Source: an uncultured Lachnospiraceae bacterium (GTDB lineage: Bacteria; Bacillota; Clostridia; Lachnospirales; Lachnospiraceae). Taken from it: 64,000 bases of DNA. Under the pieces are notes generated by a model that was not told the DNA's origin, ran no database searches, and was given only the letters and a program-made list of their open reading frames with translations. Shown here one piece after another: positions 49,003-56,834 of the stretch. The position numbers were made by a program, and so were the translations under genes. Each line of letters opens with the position of its first letter. Positions within the stretch are counted from its first letter, which is position 1. The stretch spans positions 124,001 to 188,000 of the forward strand of contig CAKRFU010000002.1 of the NCBI GenBank assembly GCA_934320845.1. The letters are read 5' to 3'.

Positions 49003-49730
49003 TGGTAACCATAGTGCTTTGTGATGATGAAGTTGAAAGTTTGCAAAGAACTGAAGCTGAAATAGAAAGAATAAAAGAAAAATTACCATATCCTGTCGAT
49101 GTGGTAAAGTATGCGGATACAGATTATCTTATGGAGAGAATTGATAATCGTGAGCTGCAAAGTGATATATTGATAGTGGATGTAGATATGCCTAAAATGT
49201 CAGGGCTTGATATAGCGAAATATATAAGGCAGAATAAATTGGATATTATTATAATTTTTCTGACGGGGCATGATGAATATGTATACAGTTCCTTTGAATT
49301 TGCACCATTGAGGTATATAAGAAAAGAATTTATAAAAGAAGAATTGTTGTATGCTTTGCTGGCAGCCTGCAGAAATGTTGATACTAAAAGAAATGAGTAT
49401 GTGTGGATAAAAACAATAAATGGAGACTACAATGTCAAAACAAGTGAAATTTTGTATTATGAAATTGAAAATAGAAGGTGTAACATATATATGTCAGATG
49501 GGGTGGTGTTTAGCACAAAATATAAAATAAAAGACATTAGGAAGTTGATAGAGCAGAAAGACGATGCGTTTGTACAAATAAACAGCGGCTGTGTTGTGGG
49601 AATCAGACATATTAAATTTATGAGTAAAGGTGACATAGGAGTTAAAACGGATAAAATATTGCAGATAGCAAGGCGGAAAAAGGCTGAAGTAGAAAAAATT
49701 GTGTTAGATTACTGGGGGAATAAGTTATGA
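49002..49730 (+). CDS. agrA: AgrA-like LytTR response regulator
   Basis: 242 residues from ATG at 49002, overlapping the agrB stop (TAATG). The receiver has CDDE and phospho-acceptor D60 in ILIVDVDMP. A LytTR DNA-binding domain spans about 135-240 (YVWIKTINGDYNVKTSEILYYE region; key part ILYYEIENR). LytTR proteins bind direct repeats with 21-22-base periods, as found before agrB, agrD and the third unit. It overlaps agrC by four bases. Order agrB-agrA-agrC differs from the staphylococcal BDCA. Confidence 0.9.
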   Translation: MVTIVLCDDEVESLQRTEAEIERIKEKLPYPVDVVKYADTDYLMERIDNRELQSDILIVDVDMPKMSGLDIAKYIRQNKLDIIIIFLTGHDEYVYSSFEFAPLRYIRKEFIKEELLYALLAACRNVDTKRNEYVWIKTINGDYNVKTSEILYYEIENRRCNIYMSDGVVFSTKYKIKDIRKLIEQKDDAFVQINSGCVVGIRHIKFMSKGDIGVKTDKILQIARRKKAEVEKIVLDYWGNKL

Positions 49731-51022
49731 ATACATATGTGCTGAGTGTTTTGTTAAATTTGGTTTCATCTCTGATGGAACCTTTTTTTTCGATAGTATT
49801 TGTAAGTGCATTTATGGGGGAAAGGTTTGATAAACGAAAGAAAGATATAGCGGCTTTGATAATAATAATACAGTTTATTTTTTGTATGTTTGCAGACAAA
49901 GTTGCGATATTTTCGATTTTAAAGTTTTTAATTTGTCACTTGATTAGTTTAACCGGTTTGTGGGTGATATATTTGAAAAATTATGACAGAGTATTTTTTA
50001 TAACCATAATAGATATGGTGTCAATTGTGTTTATTGAAAGTATTGTTGCATATGCCATAGCATTTGTTTTTCAAGCTCCACTGAAAATTATTTTACAAGG
50101 AACAAGATACCGTGTTGTTGGAATAATATTGGCATTGACATTTAAGTGTATTTTTGCTTTTGGAATAAAAATATGCTTTAAGGATGCAAGGATGCTGAGA
50201 AGAAACAGCATGATAGTTATAGCACTTTTGTCATCAGGTATTATGGCATTGACATTATATTTAAGCAATGACTGTTTAAAGAAAGCCGGTGTATCTTTCT
50301 TACAAATGCTTATGGCTGCTATATTAACAATAATGTATATTTTAGTTATATTCAGTATATTTATGCTAGATGACAATAGAAATAAAGGCGAAGAACTGGC
50401 ACTTATCACTTTACACAGTGAAATTTTAAATAAGTCACTTTTAGAGGAACGGACAACATTCGACATGTGGAGAAACAGGCTGCATGATTATAAAAATCAG
50501 CTTATTTATATAAGAGAATTATTGGAAAAACAACAATATAAAAAAATATCAGAAATTGTAGATAAAGAGATTGGAGAATTAAAAAGACAGTCAATATATA
50601 TAGAAAGCGGCTATTTGGGAATAGATGCGATAATAAATTCAAAACTTATGTATGCACAGGGAAAAGGCATACATACGATATACAATATTAAGATACCGTC
50701 CGGGTTAAAAATTGATGACGAAGTTGTGGCTTCAATTTTAGGAAATCTTATAGATAATGCAATAAGAGCTTTACTATTAACGGAAGAGAAATATTTTGAG
50801 ATAAATATTGTATATGTGTTTGAAAATCTTAATATAAAAATATCTAACAGTACAAGCTCTAAAAGAACCAATTTTGAGAAGAGCAGCAAGTCAGAGTCAA
50901 GGCTACATGGAATAGGGATAAACAGCGTGAGAAACAATGTAAAAAGATTGCATGGCACATTTGACATAGCACAGCATGAAAATATAGTAGTTGCGGCAGT
51001 AAAAATACCTGTAAAAAAATAG
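49727..51022 (+). CDS. agrC: AgrC-like GHKL sensor kinase
   Basis: 431 residues, starting in the ATGA overlap with agrA. Six to seven membrane segments in residues 1-220 form the peptide-sensing part. The dimerisation helix has phospho-acceptor His 253 in RNRLHDYKNQLIYI, followed by GYLGIDAIINSK, N-box LGNLIDNAIRALL and a terminal HGIGINSVRNNVKRL that serves as G-box. This is the HPK10 layout of AgrC, ComD and related peptide receptors. Its ligand should be the product of the small gene at 51148. Confidence 0.92.
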   Translation: MNTYVLSVLLNLVSSLMEPFFSIVFVSAFMGERFDKRKKDIAALIIIIQFIFCMFADKVAIFSILKFLICHLISLTGLWVIYLKNYDRVFFITIIDMVSIVFIESIVAYAIAFVFQAPLKIILQGTRYRVVGIILALTFKCIFAFGIKICFKDARMLRRNSMIVIALLSSGIMALTLYLSNDCLKKAGVSFLQMLMAAILTIMYILVIFSIFMLDDNRNKGEELALITLHSEILNKSLLEERTTFDMWRNRLHDYKNQLIYIRELLEKQQYKKISEIVDKEIGELKRQSIYIESGYLGIDAIINSKLMYAQGKGIHTIYNIKIPSGLKIDDEVVASILGNLIDNAIRALLLTEEKYFEINIVYVFENLNIKISNSTSSKRTNFEKSSKSESRLHGIGINSVRNNVKRLHGTFDIAQHENIVVAAVKIPVKK

Positions 51023-51038
51023 ATACGGCTGATTTGCG

Positions 51039-51068
51039 ACCATTTAGACACGAAAATCGACCATTTAA
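51039..51068 (+). promoter_or_regulatory. Paired LytTR-type boxes before agrD (copy 2)
   Basis: ACCATTTAG at 51039 and ACCATTTAA at 51060 (21-base period). The extended -10-like element TGTGGTAAGGT ends at 51106, at the same distance as in copies 1 and 3. The whole segment 51038-51146, through the palindrome GTTTCGAAAC (51113-51122) and the ribosome-binding site, is nearly repeated at 51539-51648. Confidence 0.82.
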
Positions 51069-51147
51069 ACATGATTTTACACAAGAGGATTTTAATGTGG
51101 TAAGGTATAGGTGTTTCGAAACAAAAAATGCTTAGGAGGTGAAAAGA

Positions 51148-51282
51148 ATGTTTGTAAAGAAAGTTGAAGATTTTTTGGAAAATGTGGCTGTAAAGCATGC
51201 AACAAGTGCAAGCAGTTTATTTTTCTATGAGCCAAAAGTGCCAAAGAAACTTATGCAGATTATTAAAAAGGAAAGCAAGTAG
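51148..51282 (+). CDS. agrD: AgrD-like autoinducing peptide precursor, Ser variant
   Basis: 44 residues from ATG at 51148, behind TTAGGAGGTGAAAAGA. It has an amphipathic N-terminal helix (MFVKKVEDFLENVAVKHAT), then the core SASSLFFYEPKVPKKL, then a basic tail. 'YEPxxP' after a short ring segment is the signature of clostridial AgrD. The residue that should be Cys is Ser 23, and there is no Cys anywhere in the protein. The predicted mature signal is a five-residue ring S23-L-F-F-Y27 closed as a lactone with a short N-terminal tail; E28 onward would be cut off by AgrB. It is transcribed from its own LytTR promoter, last in the locus. Ser-type rings are known from S. intermedius and the enterococcal GBAP. 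Ring size is an inference. Confidence 0.85.
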   Translation: MFVKKVEDFLENVAVKHATSASSLFFYEPKVPKKLMQIIKKESK

Positions 51283-51370
51283 TACTTAAGGAAAAGTATT
51301 AAAAGAAATAAGCACAAGATAAGTTAAAGTACAAAAGAAATCAGTAATGTTTTTATAATAGGGGAACAAT

Positions 51371-51415
51371 AAAATCTCTCACCCTTTAACTCTACCCGGG
51401 GTGAGAGATTTTTTT
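51371..51415 (+). terminator. Rho-independent terminator of agrD
   Basis: Arms AAATCTCTCACCC and GGGTGAGAGATTT followed by TTTT. It isolates agrD from the third unit. Confidence 0.92.
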
Positions 51416-51539
51416 GATTCTTGTATTAATTTTTTAGTAAGAATATTATCAAACGCTTTAGATAATCTTTCTAGATTTCCAAGATTTTCATTTTGGGTGT
51501 CATCAAACAGTGAAATTTATTCAATACGAACAACGTGTG

Positions 51540-51569
51540 ACCATTTAGACACGAAAATCGACCATTTAA
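51540..51569 (+). promoter_or_regulatory. Paired LytTR-type boxes of the third unit (copy 3)
   Basis: ACCATTTAG at 51540 and ACCATTTAA at 51561. The -10 candidate TGTGGTAAGAT (ending 51607) lies at the same distance as in copies 1 and 2, and TATAAT is at 51607-51612. The sequence then follows the agrD leader through GTTTCGAAAC and AGGGAGGTGAAAT, but ACG stands near the place of the agrD ATG. Confidence 0.82.
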
Positions 51570-51724
51570 GCACGATTTTACATAAAAAGATTTTTATGTG
51601 GTAAGATATAATTGTTTCGAAACAAAAAATACTTAGGGAGGTGAAATAACGAAGTTAGGTTTAAAAATAAGTTACAGAGAAAAAATTGAATAAGTATACA
51701 TATTATATTATGTAATAGTGTTAT

Positions 51725-51817
51725 ATGATATGTACGGAGATTAAAATTGATAATGTCAATAGTAATTTTATAACTCATGATACATATAAGGCATGGGAGA
51801 ATGGAGAAAAAATATGA
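51725..51817 (+). CDS. Possible 30-residue ORF coupled to the exported protein gene
   Basis: MICTEIKIDNVNSNFITHDT continuing ten more residues, ending in an ATGA overlap with the next start. It lacks a ribosome-binding site. It reads like protein but could be a remnant or chance. Confidence 0.25.
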   Translation: MICTEIKIDNVNSNFITHDTYKAWENGEKI

Positions 51818-52254
51818 ATAAAATAGTAAAATCAATAATTTCAATTATGATGTTATTAGCAATGATTGTTTGTATAATTCCAACAGAGGTGATGGCAACT
51901 GAAATATCTGAACAAGACTATGGTATTTCAGTTCAAAGATTTACTATCGGGAAAAAATATACAATAAAGGATAATTATGACAAAATAACGGCTTATTTTG
52001 TTTCAAAAAATCAATTGTGCGTTGAATGTGAAAATATAAAAGGACAGAATAGATATACAGAGCTGTATGTTTCAACTATGAGTAAGAATTTTAAGAAGAG
52101 AACTTTTGTACTTAAAAAAGACAATCCACACTCTGAAATATATAGTATAGATGCTTTAAATACGAGTAAAGTTACAATAACAATATATCCGCACACTTCT
52201 ACAAGTCCATCATCAGGTTATACAGATGCATTAACTGGAATTATGTCTGAATAG
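51814..52254 (+). CDS. Small exported protein under agr-type control
   Basis: 146 residues from ATG at 51814 behind GGAGAAAAAAT. Signal peptide 1-30 with cut near VMA-TE; the mature part is about 115 residues, basic and Tyr/Lys/Asn-rich. Two Cys lie four apart (LCVECEN), and SSGYTDALTGIMSE forms the C-terminus. I recognise no family. The only promoter visible upstream is the third LytTR unit, so it is a probable quorum-sensing output. The genes behind it (anchored surface protein, two permeases, ATPase) recall bacteriocin or immunity clusters such as those of lactococcin 972 type, but the sequence itself does not prove a bacteriocin. Confidence 0.55.
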   Translation: MNKIVKSIISIMMLLAMIVCIIPTEVMATEISEQDYGISVQRFTIGKKYTIKDNYDKITAYFVSKNQLCVECENIKGQNRYTELYVSTMSKNFKKRTFVLKKDNPHSEIYSIDALNTSKVTITIYPHTSTSPSSGYTDALTGIMSE

Positions 52255-52324
52255 ATAAAAGCATGTTAAAATAGAACTTTAAGTTTTGTTTATAGATAAT
52301 AATACCTACTTTAGGATTTCTGTT

Positions 52325-52364
52325 CGTTGTTTTCTATATTTATTATAGAAAACAGCGGACAAAA
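52325..52364 (+). other. Hairpin between the small exported protein and the surface protein genes
   Basis: GTTTTCTATA / TATAGAAAAC with flanking partial pairing (TTCGTTG / CAGCGGA). No T-run on the plus strand. Its role is unclear. Confidence 0.5.
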
Positions 52365-52445
52365 ATGATTAGAAATAAGAAAAATATAGTATGATAATAT
52401 ATTTATATAATTTATGCAAACAGGTATTAAAAGGAGTAAACAGGT

Positions 52446-53330
52446 ATGAAAAAATATTTTTTGATTTTGATTGGAATTTTTGTTTGTCTGGTCTGCGTTG
52501 ACGGTAAAAAAGCAGATGCATATTCGGTCGAACTGCAGAAAGATGGAATATATGCGGAAACATTACCAAAACCGGTTGTAGATAATTCAGTTGTTTTATT
52601 TAAAAAGTATGTAAATAAGGCAAGAAAATATTATAAGAAGTATAAGAAGAATAATGCATATACACTTCTTTCTAATGTACCGGAAGAATATCGTATTTTT
52701 ATTCCGATTGTGAAGGACATTAAGCCATCAGACAAGATTGTAATAAAAACTCCGTTTTATATTTATGACCCTACAGACGCTGCGGGAAGTACAAGTTATG
52801 AATATTATTTTGTTGCAGAAAAGAATGGGAAAAAAATGTGTATATTCTGCATTAATATTTCTACAGATAACAATAAAATTTCTTTTTATTATGATAATGT
52901 CATAGACAAATATGCTAAATTTGATGAAAAAATGATGAGTGAAGGTGCTATAATTTATAAAATTGACAGCATTATCTATGAGCAGACAAAAAACAAGAAG
53001 ATTGTGATGTTAAATCAGTCTGATACTGTCGGAACAGAGGAAATGATAGGGAATACTGATACTAATCTGGAGAATTTGATTGATAAATTCCAAAGTAAAA
53101 GTTTTGACGATAAAAAGAAAGAAATTTTTGAGTGCCTTGCCGGAGTAAAAGAAGAAAAGGTTGTCAAAAAGTCGGAAGAAAATTTAAAACTTGATTTGAA
53201 AGATGAGTATGTAGGTGATGAAAGTATAGAAAATAACAGTAGTAAAAAAGGAATATATATTGGAATTGCTGCTGCTATTGCAGCTATTATCGGAGCAGGT
53301 GTCATGGTGAAAAAATACAGGAGAAGATAG
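52446..53330 (+). CDS. Surface protein anchored by a C-terminal membrane segment
   Basis: 294 residues. Signal peptide 1-25 (MKKYFLILIGIFVCLVCVDG start). The outer domain of about 240 residues has no recognised fold; the central FYIYDPTDAAGSTSYEYYFVAE and FCINISTDNNKISFYYD strands look beta-rich. C-terminal membrane helix at about 268-288 (IGIAAAIAAIIGAGVMV) ends in KKYRRR, so it stays attached. The start follows TTAAAAGGAGTAAACAGGT. It begins a four-gene unit with two permeases and an ATPase (gaps 15, 27 and 1 bases), which suggests a role in capture or immunity next to the transporter. Confidence 0.65.
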   Translation: MKKYFLILIGIFVCLVCVDGKKADAYSVELQKDGIYAETLPKPVVDNSVVLFKKYVNKARKYYKKYKKNNAYTLLSNVPEEYRIFIPIVKDIKPSDKIVIKTPFYIYDPTDAAGSTSYEYYFVAEKNGKKMCIFCINISTDNNKISFYYDNVIDKYAKFDEKMMSEGAIIYKIDSIIYEQTKNKKIVMLNQSDTVGTEEMIGNTDTNLENLIDKFQSKSFDDKKKEIFECLAGVKEEKVVKKSEENLKLDLKDEYVGDESIENNSSKKGIYIGIAAAIAAIIGAGVMVKKYRRR

Positions 53331-53345
53331 CTAAAGGAGCTTTCG

Positions 53346-54581
53346 ATGAAATATATATTAAAAAACATTAAATCTTTTGTAAAAGATTATACAAAAATAT
53401 TTGTGTTATTGATTATCACAATCTCTGCATCAACTTTGATAATTCATTTGTCTTATGGAATGTTTCGTGAGTATAAGGATAGGAGTGAATTGAGTAAGAG
53501 TGTAACAAATAGGATAGATTTAAAACTTAAAAGCTCTTATTCAAAAAGGATTGGGTCAGATACAAGCGGTACGTTTGAAACAATGGGAGATTTGAATAGT
53601 CAGATATATGATAGGACCGCCGATGTACGGGATGTAACAGTGCAGGATGTAAAAAAGTTTGCCAAAGAGCTTGATTTTGAAACGGCAAATAAATTGTTAA
53701 ATGTTCAAACAGGTATTTTACAGGGAAAGTATAGATTTGAGACAAATTTTTTGATTGCAAAGGGAAAGATTACAAACAGTGCCGAGTATGGATTTGATTC
53801 ACTTTATAATTTTACTTTCGGATACCAAACAACGAATACATTTCAATATGGAAGATATTTTAGTGATGAAGAATATTCCGACGGAAAAAAGGTGTGCATA
53901 ATGTATGGTTTTCAAAAAAATCTGCGTGGTGAATATTTGGAAAAAAAATTGTCAGATGATGGAACTGTGATTATTGATGGGGAAAAATATAAGATTATAG
54001 GACTTCAAAATGGTATCGGTACAGGATATATTCCTATTACAGCGGTAAAAGGGGAAAGTGTTCTTCTTGATAAAATTACTTTTCAGTTTAAGGATAATAT
54101 ATCTCTGCGTGAAGTTAATTTGTTGTTGGGAACGGCAAAAAAAGTTTTTGGAGACAGCGTTGATGCTGAGTATAAACTGGTACAATCGGATGAAAATGGT
54201 TCTTTTTATAGTACGGTTTTAATTCTTATAGTTATGGTATCAATGGTAGCAGCATTTAATTTTTGTGCATTGTATCATTATATACTGATGACACGTCGAA
54301 GAACACTAAATATATTGAGAATATGCGGATTGAGTTATAGTAAGAGTATGTGGCTTTATTTGGGCGAGTGTTCAATATTATCAGTTGTGACATATTTTGT
54401 AACCGTTGTTTTATTCCGATTTGTACTTATGCCTTTTTTGAGTGGAAAAGTAAATGTGTTTGATTTTCATTATAAAATGCAGGTATATGTTATACTTTTT
54501 ATGGTTTGGTATTTATCCTCTTTTTTGCTTCAATATGTGATGATTAGATGGAACTTAAAAAAGATGGTTGTTATTGCTTAA
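53346..54581 (+). CDS. FtsX-like ABC permease subunit 1
   Basis: 411 residues. One N-terminal membrane segment (about 17-36), a large outer domain of about 240 residues, and three C-terminal segments (about 285-310, 335-360, 380-400), the MacB/FtsX half-transporter design. The start follows AAAGGAGCTTTCG. Sequence identity to known families looks low, so the call rests on layout and on the neighbouring permease and ATPase. It probably pairs with the next gene's product. Confidence 0.7.
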   Translation: MKYILKNIKSFVKDYTKIFVLLIITISASTLIIHLSYGMFREYKDRSELSKSVTNRIDLKLKSSYSKRIGSDTSGTFETMGDLNSQIYDRTADVRDVTVQDVKKFAKELDFETANKLLNVQTGILQGKYRFETNFLIAKGKITNSAEYGFDSLYNFTFGYQTTNTFQYGRYFSDEEYSDGKKVCIMYGFQKNLRGEYLEKKLSDDGTVIIDGEKYKIIGLQNGIGTGYIPITAVKGESVLLDKITFQFKDNISLREVNLLLGTAKKVFGDSVDAEYKLVQSDENGSFYSTVLILIVMVSMVAAFNFCALYHYILMTRRRTLNILRICGLSYSKSMWLYLGECSILSVVTYFVTVVLFRFVLMPFLSGKVNVFDFHYKMQVYVILFMVWYLSSFLLQYVMIRWNLKKMVVIA

Positions 54582-54608
54582 TCATATAAGGATGGGGAGG
54601 AAAACGGT

Positions 54609-55991
54609 ATGACATGGAAATATGCGATGCGTGAATGTAAAATGCATATTGTGATGTCTGTTTTATGTTTTGTACAGGCAGTATTTTTGTTTGCAATTGT
54701 TATTGGAATGATTTCAATTTTTATGAGCAGATATTCGGGGTATCAGCCTGTGCAGAAACTCGTAGAACAGAAAGGATTTATCTGTAATATGACAGGCAGC
54801 CAGCATATAGCAGATGGAGACTTAGAAGGAAAGATGGTAGAGAATTCAGAGGCGTATGAAAAGATGTTGAAAAATGCGAAAGTCTGTGGTCAATACAGCG
54901 TTAATGCATTTGTGGGAGAAGAAAATGAGGAAATAGAGGAAAAACGTAGGGAAGGTTCTTATTTCCAAAATTTAAGAGCATATGATGATGAATTGATTAA
55001 AGGATTTGAGCCAAAGCTGCAGTCGGGAAACTGGTTGAAACAGGAAAATAAAAATGGCAGCCAGCTTGAAGCTGTAGTGCTGCAAAGCAGTGATAAATAT
55101 AAAACAGGAGATATGGTATATCTTGATAACAACTCTGTAACTAAACTAAAGACTAAAATACCTGTAAAGATTGTCGGTATTATTGACAGAAATTCAGATA
55201 TTATTTATCAGTCAGCTAATAACAGAAGTTTTATAGATTACCGTATACTTTTCAGTAATATGGTGGCGGAATCAGAGGATTTGAAAAAAATTTCCTATGT
55301 GGATGGTATAAATAATTTTCTGCCTGAGACATTCTTTGTATCGAAAAAGAATCTTGACAGTGTGCAGGAACATTATGCAGCTAAAGAATCAGAAAAAAAT
55401 CTGTCCGATAATTATGAAAATGTTTTAAAAACAAAGAAAGAAATTTTTATGACGAGCATGGAAGGAATAGTTTTTATTACAATGGATAAAAATTGTTCAG
55501 ATGCAGTATATGGGTATAATAAAAACAGGATTGCGCAGATATCGCAGTTTAGTTTTTTACATGAACTTGATTATATAAAAAACAATACATGGCAGAATAT
55601 TATGGCAAATATTTCGGAACTTATTCCGGCAGGCATTGGGATGATTATATTTACAGTCATATCATTTGTTACGCTTTCTACTCTTATGTATCAAAAAAAT
55701 ATGCGTAAATATTCTGTTTATTATATGTATGGTCTGACCTGGCATAATATATTTAAAATCCATATTACATATATTTTTATGATTATTTTTGTAGCGTTGA
55801 TATTTGGAATAGTGGTAATTTATGCTGTGCACTTTATGGGGATATGGAATATGACAAATGTTAATGTTGGAGTCATGCAGATAGCAGGCTGTCTTGTTAC
55901 AATGTTTTTGCTGATGTTTGTGGCTTCACTTATGTGTCTTTCTATGGTTAATGGGAAATCGGCAAAGAGAATTATGCAGGAGGTTGAGTAG
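54609..55991 (+). CDS. FtsX-like ABC permease subunit 2
   Basis: 460 residues from ATG at 54609 behind GGGGAGGAAAACGGT. Membrane segment at about 12-38, an outer domain of about 290 residues, then three segments (about 335-360, 380-405, 420-445). It has the same layout as the preceding permease and a similar length, so a heterodimer is likely. TLMYQKNMRKYSVYYMYGLTW, between the last segments, has the flavour of the FtsX coupling helix. The ATPase gene starts one base after its stop. Confidence 0.75.
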   Translation: MTWKYAMRECKMHIVMSVLCFVQAVFLFAIVIGMISIFMSRYSGYQPVQKLVEQKGFICNMTGSQHIADGDLEGKMVENSEAYEKMLKNAKVCGQYSVNAFVGEENEEIEEKRREGSYFQNLRAYDDELIKGFEPKLQSGNWLKQENKNGSQLEAVVLQSSDKYKTGDMVYLDNNSVTKLKTKIPVKIVGIIDRNSDIIYQSANNRSFIDYRILFSNMVAESEDLKKISYVDGINNFLPETFFVSKKNLDSVQEHYAAKESEKNLSDNYENVLKTKKEIFMTSMEGIVFITMDKNCSDAVYGYNKNRIAQISQFSFLHELDYIKNNTWQNIMANISELIPAGIGMIIFTVISFVTLSTLMYQKNMRKYSVYYMYGLTWHNIFKIHITYIFMIIFVALIFGIVVIYAVHFMGIWNMTNVNVGVMQIAGCLVTMFLLMFVASLMCLSMVNGKSAKRIMQEVE

Positions 55992-55992
55992 A

Positions 55993-56670
55993 ATGTTTTG
56001 TTTAAAGAATATTGTAAAGACCTATAATAAGGGAAAAAGCAATGAATATGAGGCACTTCATGGGATATCAATGGAAGTAAGTGATGCTGAACTTACAGCG
56101 ATTATCGGAACTTCCGGTGCAGGAAAGTCTACATTGCTGCATATTCTTGCATGTATTGACGGATATGATTCAGGGGAGTATACGATTGACGGCGAGGATG
56201 TAGGCAGGATTTCGGAAAAGCAGATGGCGCGGGTCCGCAATGAAAAGATAGGAATGGTTATGCAGGATTTTGCTTTGATTGAGGGATTCACAGCGTTAGA
56301 AAATGTGTTGGTTCCGTTGGATTTTGAGAGAAAGGATAAGCGCATAAAGAAAAAGGAACGTAGACAAAAAGCATTGGAAATGTTAGAAATGGTAGGAATG
56401 AAAGAATACGCTGATAAACCGGTGAACAATTTGTCAGGCGGACAGAAACAGCGTGTTGCGATAGCGAGAGCAATAGCAAATGAGCCGTCACTGATATTGG
56501 CAGATGAGCCTACGGGAGCTTTAGATTCTGAAACAACGGGAGAAATTATGAGATTGTTCATTGAACTTAATAAACAGGGAAGGACAATTGTTATTGTTAC
56601 ACATGATATGAAAGTTGCAGAACAATGTAACAGAGTGATAAGGATTGAGGACGGAAGAATAGTTGATTAA
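55993..56670 (+). CDS. ABC transporter ATP-binding protein of the agr-linked unit
   Basis: 225 residues from ATG at 55993, one base after the previous stop, with AGGAGG inside the permease end. Walker A GTSGAGKST, Q-loop MQDFALI, signature LSGGQKQR, Walker B LILADEPTGALD and switch His in VTHD. It belongs to the MacB/LolD class and should energise the two permeases before it. A terminator follows at 56740. Confidence 0.93.
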   Translation: MFCLKNIVKTYNKGKSNEYEALHGISMEVSDAELTAIIGTSGAGKSTLLHILACIDGYDSGEYTIDGEDVGRISEKQMARVRNEKIGMVMQDFALIEGFTALENVLVPLDFERKDKRIKKKERRQKALEMLEMVGMKEYADKPVNNLSGGQKQRVAIARAIANEPSLILADEPTGALDSETTGEIMRLFIELNKQGRTIVIVTHDMKVAEQCNRVIRIEDGRIVD

Positions 56671-56713
56671 AATGCTGCTGATATGGCAGAGAGGATACGA
56701 AAAAAATACCGTA

Positions 56714-56731
56714 TCTTACAAAAATGTAAGA
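56714..56731. promoter_or_regulatory. Candidate BceR operator
   Basis: Perfect inverted repeat TCTTACA-aaaa-TGTAAGA. It lies about 55-72 bases upstream of a GATAAT -10 element at 56786, a far-upstream position known for BceR-type activators. It sits between the previous ABC unit and its terminator. Confidence 0.65.
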
Positions 56732-56739
56732 AATAAAAG

Positions 56740-56780
56740 AGAAATGTAAGCTGTTTCGATAGCGGACATTTCTTTTTTTT
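56740..56780 (+). terminator. Terminator overlapping the bceA-like promoter
   Basis: Arms AGAAATGT and ACATTTCT followed by eight T. A weak promoter (CGGACA, 17 bases, GATAAT at 56786-56791) starts inside its right arm. Confidence 0.75.
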
Positions 56781-56834
56781 GTTAGGATAATCTCAGAACA
56801 AAGAAAACATTGTGTATAAAGAAAGGTGGAAGAC

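Larger units (their letters stand above)
51283..51813. other. Control region between agrD and the exported protein gene
   Basis: These 531 bases hold the agrD terminator, about 120 bases without recognised content, the third LytTR promoter, and a long leader with a possible 30-codon ORF. Confidence 0.6.

Noticed and set aside
51401..51604. 67-codon ORF across the agrD terminator and third LytTR promoter
   Set aside because: It begins inside the terminator hairpin, runs through the LytTR boxes that explain the sequence better, and has no ribosome-binding site.
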